NCBI GenBank assembly: GCA_009886115.1
Contig: VFJJ01000018.1
Span: forward strand, 1-64,000
Origin: Actinomycetota bacterium
GTDB taxonomy: Bacteria > Actinomycetota > Acidimicrobiia > IMCC26256 > VFJJ01
Direction: 5' to 3'
Length of the DNA stretch: 64,000 nucleotides
Below are positions 58,947-64,000 of the stretch, piece after piece (the first letter of the stretch is position 1; the number at the start of each line of letters is the position of its first letter). The notes beneath the pieces are model-generated. The model was not told where the DNA came from and searched no databases. It was given only the letters and a program-made list of their open reading frames with translations. The position numbers and the translations under genes were made by a program.

Positions 58947-61373
58947 GTGGACGTGGGCTCGGAGAGGCACAGGATCCCGGGTATCGCCGGCTTGGTCGAG
59001 ATCGGCCGTGGCGGATTCGGTCGCGTGTACCGGGCCACACAGACCGAGCTTGGTCGTTCGGTGGCCGTGAAGGTGCTCGCGCCTGCCATCGACGAGCGCT
59101 CGCGATCACGGTTCACCCGCGAGCGCCGCTCGCTGTCCGCGCTGTCGGGTCATCCCAACGTCGTCACCGTGTTCGACTCCGGCTTCACCGACAACGACGA
59201 GCCGTACCTGATCATGGAGCTGATGGAGGGCGGCTCCCTCGCCGAGCGGCTTGGCGACATAGGGCCGCTCGACTGGACCATCGCGGTGCCTCTCGTGGTG
59301 GCGGTTGGTGGAGCGCTGGAGTCGGCGCACCGTCGCGACGTGCTGCACCGCGACGTGAAGCCGGCCAACGTTCTCGTCGACCGGTTCGGCACTCCGAAGC
59401 TCGGCGACTTCGGCATCGCATCGGTCAGCTCGGGTGACACCACCGGGACCGGCGCCGTCACTGCCAGCCTCTCGCACGCTGCGCCCGAGGTGATCTCCGG
59501 CCATCGGGCGTCGGCGGCGAGTGACCAGTATTCGCTGGCATCCACGCTGTACGAGTTGTTGCACGGCGCCCCGGCGTTCGTGCGCCCGACCGACGAGTCG
59601 GTGCTGCCACTGGTGGCCCGGGTGGCGGCGGAGCCGGTGCCCGATCTTCGACCGATCGGGGTTCCCGACGGCGTGTGCATCGTCCTCGAGCGAGCCATGG
59701 CCAAGACGCCGGATGAGCGGTTCTCCGACGTTCTGGCGTTCATCGGGGCTCTCGGTGACGCGGCCGGGAACGCCGGTCAACCCCGGCCTAGCTTCGTCGT
59801 CGAGGCTCCAGGGCTGGGCTCGACGCCCGATCCGGGCCTGGTAGTTCCCGCGCTGGCGTTGCTGGGCTCCGAGGCCGAGGTCCTCGAAGCCGACCGTGCC
59901 GTCGGCGTCACCAACGCGGGTGTCGCCGACTCGGGTGTCGCCGGCGTGCCCCTCGGCGCGCCGTTGCTCTCGGGCGCCAAGGCCGATCCCGGGGTACCCC
60001 CGGGGTCGGAGACGACCGCGATACCGAAGGCCTCGTCGGTGGACGTCGGCCACGACGATGCCACGGGGGGTGTGCCGAGTTCGCGCTCGCGACGGCGATT
60101 GGCCGTGGCCGCCGGTCTGGCGGCGGTCGCGATCGCCGCCGCTGCGCTGGTGATCGATCTCGGCGGCGAGGGCCCCGGTGCCCCAGACGACATCGTCGCC
60201 GCGGAATCGGAGTCCTCGGTCGATGGCCCTGGTGTTGAGAATGGCGATGGCGCTGGCCCGGTGAGTGGTGAACCGAAGAACTCCGACTCGGCGCCTGCGT
60301 CCGGCTCGGGTTCCACAGCGGTGCTCGAGGAGGTCTCGGGCACGGGGGCCTCGACCGGACGTTCGTCGACCGCGACCAGCTCGGACGGGGCTTCGCAGGC
60401 TACCGACTCGAGGAACGTCTCGCCGACGGTTGGTACGGCCCGGGGTCCGGGCTCGCTCTCGACGCGGGTCGAGGGTTCGAGCCCGGCCAGCTCACCGTCC
60501 GGTGGCACCGTGACCTCAGGCCCGCCGGGCTCGGCCACGATCCCCGCGACCGCGACCTCATCGGCCGCCCAGGGCAGCGCTTCGCCTTCTCCGTCTCCCT
60601 CCCCTTCGCCTTCTCCGTCTCCGTCTCCGTCTCCGTCTTCGTCTTCGTCTCCGTCTTCGTCTTCGTCTTCGTCTCCGTCTTCGTCTTCGTCTTCGTCTTC
60701 GTCTTCGTCTCCTGCTGCGCCCACGCTGCCGCCTCCTCCCCCGCCGCCTCCTCCGGCCACAACGACCACGCAGCCCGTCACGGCTCCGGGAGCAGTGACG
60801 AACGCCAGTGCGCAGAACCCGACGCAGTCGACCTTCAACGGACCCGTCTCGGTTTCGCTCTCGTGGTCGGCCCCCACGAGCACCGGCGGCGTCGCCCTCA
60901 GGCCCTACGTCGTCACGGTCGAGACGGTGTCGAACGCATCGGGCGCCGTGCTCACCTCCAACACGGCCGAGGTCAGCGGCACCTCGACCTCGGTCACGGT
61001 CAACGTGGGGAACAATTCCCGGGGCCGCTACACCGTCAGAGCCGTCAACGTGGCCGGGCTCAGCGGTCCGACGACCACCCTCCAGGGCCGTATTCCGGTC
61101 GTCGCCCCGCTGAACAACTTCGCCACGTCGAGCGCGTACTTCCTGGTCCGGGCCGTCGGCATGCCGACCGCCACGATCCCGTATTACGAGACCTCCGGCC
61201 CCTATGGCCCCAACGACTCGGTGACGGTTTCGCAGCGACCGGCACCGGGGACGACGTTCGCCGCCGGCACGACCGTGACGCTGGTCATCTGGGACCGAGC
61301 CAGCTGCGAGGCCGATGGCGACCAGCCCAACAACTACTGCTACAAGCCGCCGCCGCCCGGAAGCACGTTCTGA
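58947..61373 (+). CDS. Receptor Ser/Thr protein kinase with Ser/Pro repeat, FN3 and PASTA-like domains
   Basis: An 808-aa type II membrane kinase. Residues 12-270 are the kinase (GRGGFGRVYRA, VAVKVLAPAI, HRDVKPAN near 134, LGDFGIAS near 152). One helix is at about 380-405. A Ser/Thr/Gly-rich spacer leads into Ser-Pro and poly-Ser repeats (about 547-590) and a poly-Pro run. Residues 612-715 look like a fibronectin type III domain, and 720-795 end like a PASTA domain (VSQRPAPGTTFAAGTTVTLVIW). GTG 58947 has GAGGAG 5 bases upstream. Its layout parallels the kinase at 21591-24254 with a different sensor, perhaps for cell-wall or surface polymer. Confidence 0.85.
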   Translation: MDVGSERHRIPGIAGLVEIGRGGFGRVYRATQTELGRSVAVKVLAPAIDERSRSRFTRERRSLSALSGHPNVVTVFDSGFTDNDEPYLIMELMEGGSLAERLGDIGPLDWTIAVPLVVAVGGALESAHRRDVLHRDVKPANVLVDRFGTPKLGDFGIASVSSGDTTGTGAVTASLSHAAPEVISGHRASAASDQYSLASTLYELLHGAPAFVRPTDESVLPLVARVAAEPVPDLRPIGVPDGVCIVLERAMAKTPDERFSDVLAFIGALGDAAGNAGQPRPSFVVEAPGLGSTPDPGLVVPALALLGSEAEVLEADRAVGVTNAGVADSGVAGVPLGAPLLSGAKADPGVPPGSETTAIPKASSVDVGHDDATGGVPSSRSRRRLAVAAGLAAVAIAAAALVIDLGGEGPGAPDDIVAAESESSVDGPGVENGDGAGPVSGEPKNSDSAPASGSGSTAVLEEVSGTGASTGRSSTATSSDGASQATDSRNVSPTVGTARGPGSLSTRVEGSSPASSPSGGTVTSGPPGSATIPATATSSAAQGSASPSPSPSPSPSPSPSPSPSSSSSPSSSSSSSPSSSSSSSSSSSPAAPTLPPPPPPPPPATTTTQPVTAPGAVTNASAQNPTQSTFNGPVSVSLSWSAPTSTGGVALRPYVVTVETVSNASGAVLTSNTAEVSGTSTSVTVNVGNNSRGRYTVRAVNVAGLSGPTTTLQGRIPVVAPLNNFATSSAYFLVRAVGMPTATIPYYETSGPYGPNDSVTVSQRPAPGTTFAAGTTVTLVIWDRASCEADGDQPNNYCYKPPPPGSTF
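60581..60713 (+). repeat. TCTCCG/TCTTCG hexamer-type repeat coding for Ser-Pro and poly-Ser
   Basis: About 130 bp of near-perfect TCNCCG and TCTTCG units, all multiples of 3, encode (SP)n then S-rich residues outside the membrane. The opposite strand also stays open across it as an Asp/Glu run, which is an artefact of the repeat. Length polymorphism is likely and would not shift the frame. Confidence 0.92.
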
Positions 61374-61476
61374 CCCGCTCCAACGGCTCCGCCGACTGCG
61401 TCAGCCTGAGGCACCGCCAAGACCTCGACCGCCGGCCCTTGGGCTGTTGCCCGCCCAGCACTGCGAGGATCGTCTT

Positions 61477-62235
61477 ATGACCGTCGACATCGACCAGCGC
61501 GGAGCCGTTCGGATCGTCACCATCAACCGGCCTGAGCGGCGCAACGCGCTCGACCCCGAGACCTTCGCCGGGGTGGGTCGAGCCTTTGCCGAGGCCGAGA
61601 CCGACGACGCCGTGCGCGTCATGGTGATCACCGGCGCCGGCGATCGGGCGTTCTGCTCGGGCATGGACCTCAAGGCCTTCGCCGCCGGAGCAGCCATGCT
61701 TCACCAGGGCGGTCCGGGCATCGACGTGTTCACCGAGCGGCGCTACCCCAAGCCGGTGATCGCTGCGGTCAACGGTGCCGCGGTGGGCGGAGGGTTCGGG
61801 ATGATGCTGGCGTGTGACCTCATCGTGGCGGCCGATCACGCCGTGTTCGGCCTGCCCGAGGTCAAGCGGGGACTGGTTGGAGCCGGGGCCAGCGCCAAGG
61901 CGGCCCTGCGACTCCCTCCGGCCATCGCCCTGGAGTTGGCCCTCACCGGCGAGACGATCGACGCGGCGCGGGCGCTGCATCTCGGGATCGTGAACCGCGT
62001 CGTCGCCGGGCGCGATGTGCTCGCCACCACGGTTGCTCTGGCTGAGACGATCGCCGCGAACGGGCCGATCGCGGTGGCCGCGTCGAAGGAGGTCGTCTAC
62101 CTGGTGGCCGGTCTCGACACCATCGACATGCCCCGGATCAGGGCGATGACGGCGCACGTGTCGAAGACCGCCGATGCCGCAGAGGGCGCCCGGGCCTTCG
62201 CCGAGAAGCGCCCGCCGAGGTTCACGGGCCGCTGA
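61477..62235 (+). CDS. Enoyl-CoA hydratase/isomerase family protein
   Basis: A 252-aa crotonase with INRPERRNALDPETF, oxyanion hole GDRAFCSGMDLKAFAAG near residue 65 and NGAAVGGGFGMMLACDLIVAADHA near residue 100, catalytic-region GLPEVKRGLVGAGASA, and C-terminal FAEKRPPRFTGR. A typical beta-oxidation hydratase, 103 bp behind the kinase with no visible link to it. The 233-bp gap after it has a weak 7-bp stem (62261/62286) and duplicated GCTCAACAGG. Confidence 0.87.
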   Translation: MTVDIDQRGAVRIVTINRPERRNALDPETFAGVGRAFAEAETDDAVRVMVITGAGDRAFCSGMDLKAFAAGAAMLHQGGPGIDVFTERRYPKPVIAAVNGAAVGGGFGMMLACDLIVAADHAVFGLPEVKRGLVGAGASAKAALRLPPAIALELALTGETIDAARALHLGIVNRVVAGRDVLATTVALAETIAANGPIAVAASKEVVYLVAGLDTIDMPRIRAMTAHVSKTADAAEGARAFAEKRPPRFTGR

Positions 62236-62468
62236 GGCTCCCTCGATCGGGGTGCGCTCCGTCATCCAGCCTCGGTCAGTGCGACGGATGACACATGGTC
62301 GACGGCAGGACACCGCATCGATGCCACCAGGCTGAGCACCCCAAAGTGACCACTTCTCACAGAACGCGAAACATGCGCTCAACAGGGGCTCAACAGGTTG
62401 ACGATCGCCGACGAAATGAGGGAAGGGCACCGTACGTTGACCGGAGTCCACCTACCAGGAGCTCCTGA

Positions 62469-63077
62469 ATGACACGTCGTCCTCGCACTCTTGCCCGTCT
62501 GGCCCGCTCGGCAGCCATCCTCAGCCTCGTCGTGCTCGCCGTTGCCGCATGTGGCGATGATGATGATGATGCGGCCTCCCCCGTGACCATCGCACCCGAA
62601 ACGACCGCCGCCCCGGCCGCCACGACGGCTCCCGCGACCGCAGCGCCAGCCGCCGGTGACATCCTGGAGGTGGCCGCAGCCGAGGGCGACCTCGGGACCT
62701 TCCTCACTTCGCTCGAGGCGGCCGGCATCATGGACGGTCTGCACGGTGCAGGGCCGTTCACGGTCTTCGTCCCCACCGACGAAGCCTTCAGCGCCTATCT
62801 CACGGAGGCTGGCATGAGCCAGGCCGAGCTGTTCACCGACCCGGCCCTGCTCAGGTCGGTGCTCGACTACCACCTGGTCGAGATGATCGAGAGCTCCGAG
62901 CAGGTGATGGGTATGGCCGGTCAGTCGTTCGTCACTGCGAACGGTGCGGAGCTGGCTGTCGCTGTCGATGGCGACACGGTGAAGGTCGGTAACGCAACGG
63001 TCGAGCGCTACGACATCCAAGCATCGAACGGCGTGATCCACGTGATCGACGCCGTTCTGATCCCGCCCGCAGCGTGA
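62469..63077 (+). CDS. Fasciclin-domain lipoprotein
   Basis: A 202-aa exported lipoprotein: signal with LAVAAC near residues 23-28, Asp run, Ala/Thr/Pro tether, then one fasciclin (FAS1) domain from about residue 63 with GPFTVFVPTDEAF, LDYHLV and NGVIHVIDAVLIP, the H1 and H2 motifs. FAS1 domains mediate adhesion or protein contacts. AGGAG lies 8-9 bases before the ATG. It is 18 bp from a molybdopterin oxidoreductase gene, a pairing that suggests joint function at the membrane. Confidence 0.88.
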   Translation: MTRRPRTLARLARSAAILSLVVLAVAACGDDDDDAASPVTIAPETTAAPAATTAPATAAPAAGDILEVAAAEGDLGTFLTSLEAAGIMDGLHGAGPFTVFVPTDEAFSAYLTEAGMSQAELFTDPALLRSVLDYHLVEMIESSEQVMGMAGQSFVTANGAELAVAVDGDTVKVGNATVERYDIQASNGVIHVIDAVLIPPAA

Positions 63078-63095
63078 ACGTTCGAAGGTGACCCT

Positions 63096-64000
63096 GTGAG
63101 CATCGAGACCCAGCTCCCCGACACGACCGTCCCCGCCCGGGATCGAAGCCCTGATCCCGATCCCGGAGCGGCGAGCCACTCCCGGCTCGGCGCGGCGTTC
63201 AGCGGCCTCATGGCCGCGGGCGCCGCGCTGGCGACCGGGGAGCTGATCTCGGGTCTCAGCCGGCGAGTGCCGTCGCTGGTGATCAGCGTGGCCGAAGTCT
63301 TCGTCGACTCGACCCCGGGCGGCGTCGTCCGCTGGAGCATCCGCACGTTCGGCACCAACCAGAAGACCCTGCTCGTGTGGGGTGTCACCCTGGCCGCACT
63401 GCTGGTCGGCGTGCTCTTCGGCGTCTGGGCTCGCCGCCAGTTCGCCCAGGGCGCCTTGGCATTCACGGGCTTCGCGATCTTCGGCGGATGGGCGGTGGCG
63501 CGGAGCCCACTCTCGGCCGACGGGTGGTCGTGGGTTTCGGCGATCCTGGCCGGGGCGATCGGGATCGCCGTCCTCTGGTCGATGCTGCGGACCCTGGCCG
63601 GGCTGCGGATCGTGCCCGATCGGCTGAAGCGCCGTTCGTTGCCGAGCCCCGCTGCGAGCGTTGCCGGCCCGGCACCCATGGCGGCCTTGGCACCCATGGC
63701 ACCGATAACCATGGCAGCCACGCCCAAGACTGCCATGGTTATGAACATACCCGGACGCCCGAGCCGGCGCGGGTTCCTCGCCGCGGGCGGGATCGCCGTG
63801 GCGTGGTCGGCCGGCGGCATCGGCATCGGGCGTCATCTTCGCAACTCGCACAACGTCGAGGCAGCCCGCGACGAGGTCGCGACGCGCCTGGGGGCCGAGC
63901 CGACGGCCGGCGCTTCTCCGACCACGATCCCGACAGGTCTCACGAGCTTCGACGGCCTGGTCGACGACCTCACCCCGCTCGTCACGCCCAACGCCGACTT
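63096..64000 (+). CDS. Membrane-anchored molybdopterin-dependent oxidoreductase, 5' part
   Basis: The frame opens at GTG 63096 and runs off the window after 301 codons without a stop. The visible part has four to five helices (near residues 35-50, 90-105, 115-130, 145-165, 225-245), an Ala/Pro/Met linker, and RRGFLAAGGIAVAWSAGG, which is Tat-like or a membrane helix. The last residues (GLTSFDGLVDDLTPLVTPNADF) match the segment just before the molybdopterin domain of sulfite-oxidase-like proteins (TPNxxFYRIDTA). The catalytic domain lies beyond the window. Confidence 0.72.
   Translation, partial: MSIETQLPDTTVPARDRSPDPDPGAASHSRLGAAFSGLMAAGAALATGELISGLSRRVPSLVISVAEVFVDSTPGGVVRWSIRTFGTNQKTLLVWGVTLAALLVGVLFGVWARRQFAQGALAFTGFAIFGGWAVARSPLSADGWSWVSAILAGAIGIAVLWSMLRTLAGLRIVPDRLKRRSLPSPAASVAGPAPMAALAPMAPITMAATPKTAMVMNIPGRPSRRGFLAAGGIAVAWSAGGIGIGRHLRNSHNVEAARDEVATRLGAEPTAGASPTTIPTGLTSFDGLVDDLTPLVTPNAD
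63705..63742. repeat. 13-bp perfect inverted repeat inside the oxidoreductase gene
   Basis: ATAACCATGGCAG at 63705-63717 and its exact complement at 63730-63742 with a 12-base spacer. It lies in the coding sequence for a Met/Ala/Pro linker, next to direct copies of CACCCATGG. AT content is locally higher than in the surroundings. Confidence 0.85.

Noticed and set aside
59777-60883. A 368-codon acidic open frame on the minus strand
   Set aside because: It mirrors the kinase's Ser/Pro-rich stalk; its Asp/Glu run is the complement of TCTTCG/TCTCCG repeats and it has no domain. The plus-strand kinase explains the region.

Overview
The window is 64 kb of very GC-rich chromosomal DNA with dense, often translationally coupled genes and many GTG starts. 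A mycothione reductase (45698-47089) points to Actinomycetota. The mix of Liv transporters, many CoA-linked catabolic genes and short Asp-rich lipoproteins suggests an uncultured or marine-type Acidimicrobiia. The class is my inference; the phylum is well supported.

Layout. 1-1120: a worn boundary region with a VapB antitoxin, a VapC toxin cut short at an IS21-like terminal repeat, a frameshifted excisionase-type HTH gene and tRNA-Arg(TCT). 1231-6749: a LapA-like membrane protein and a branched-chain amino-acid type ABC transporter (livF, a fused livM-livG, livH, livK) with a strong hairpin between livK and livH. 6922-18829: a surface polysaccharide region with a free-standing ACP-thioesterase, a 1290-aa fusion of flippase, glycosyltransferase and Wzz-like domains, an O-antigen polymerase/ligase, and a five-gene coupled operon (sugar-phosphate transferase, aminotransferase, dehydrogenase, acetyltransferase, membrane-anchored GH5) that looks like synthesis of a 2,3-diacetamido sugar. 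19409-24254: two amidohydrolases and a receptor Ser/Thr kinase carrying an extracellular formylglycine-enzyme-like domain without its cysteines.

24291-30011: a CoA catabolic block (Ltp2-like thiolase, MaoC-DUF35-MaoC fusion, acyl-CoA dehydrogenase, acyl-CoA ligase) resembling the retro-aldol step of steroid side-chain degradation. 30203-31717: a broken secreted-protein gene and an HSL-type esterase. 31834-44277: a purine island with two adenine deaminase paralogues, an acyl-CoA-dehydrogenase-like flavoprotein, adenosine deaminase, a BMP-type nucleoside ABC transporter (four genes) and an 8-oxoguanine-deaminase-like amidohydrolase. 44504-49849: a DmpA-type peptidase, mycothione reductase, a DUF3105 lipoprotein, and a membrane protein coupled to an internally deleted CopC-CopD gene.

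49966-58764: a second catabolic block (enoyl-CoA hydratases, four SDRs, a MarR regulator, a 3-hydroxyisobutyrate-dehydrogenase-like enzyme, a KshA-like Rieske oxygenase paired with an AttH/CrtC-like protein), interrupted by a coupled pair encoding a HemA-tail-like 96-aa protein and a small membrane protein. 58947-64000: a second receptor kinase (Ser/Pro repeat, FN3, PASTA-like), an enoyl-CoA hydratase, a fasciclin lipoprotein and the start of a membrane-anchored molybdopterin oxidoreductase cut by the window end.

Recurring themes are gene fusions, in-frame 9- to 18-bp tandem repeats, and strong inverted repeats in intergenic gaps. No rRNA, CRISPR array, intact transposase or prophage was seen.
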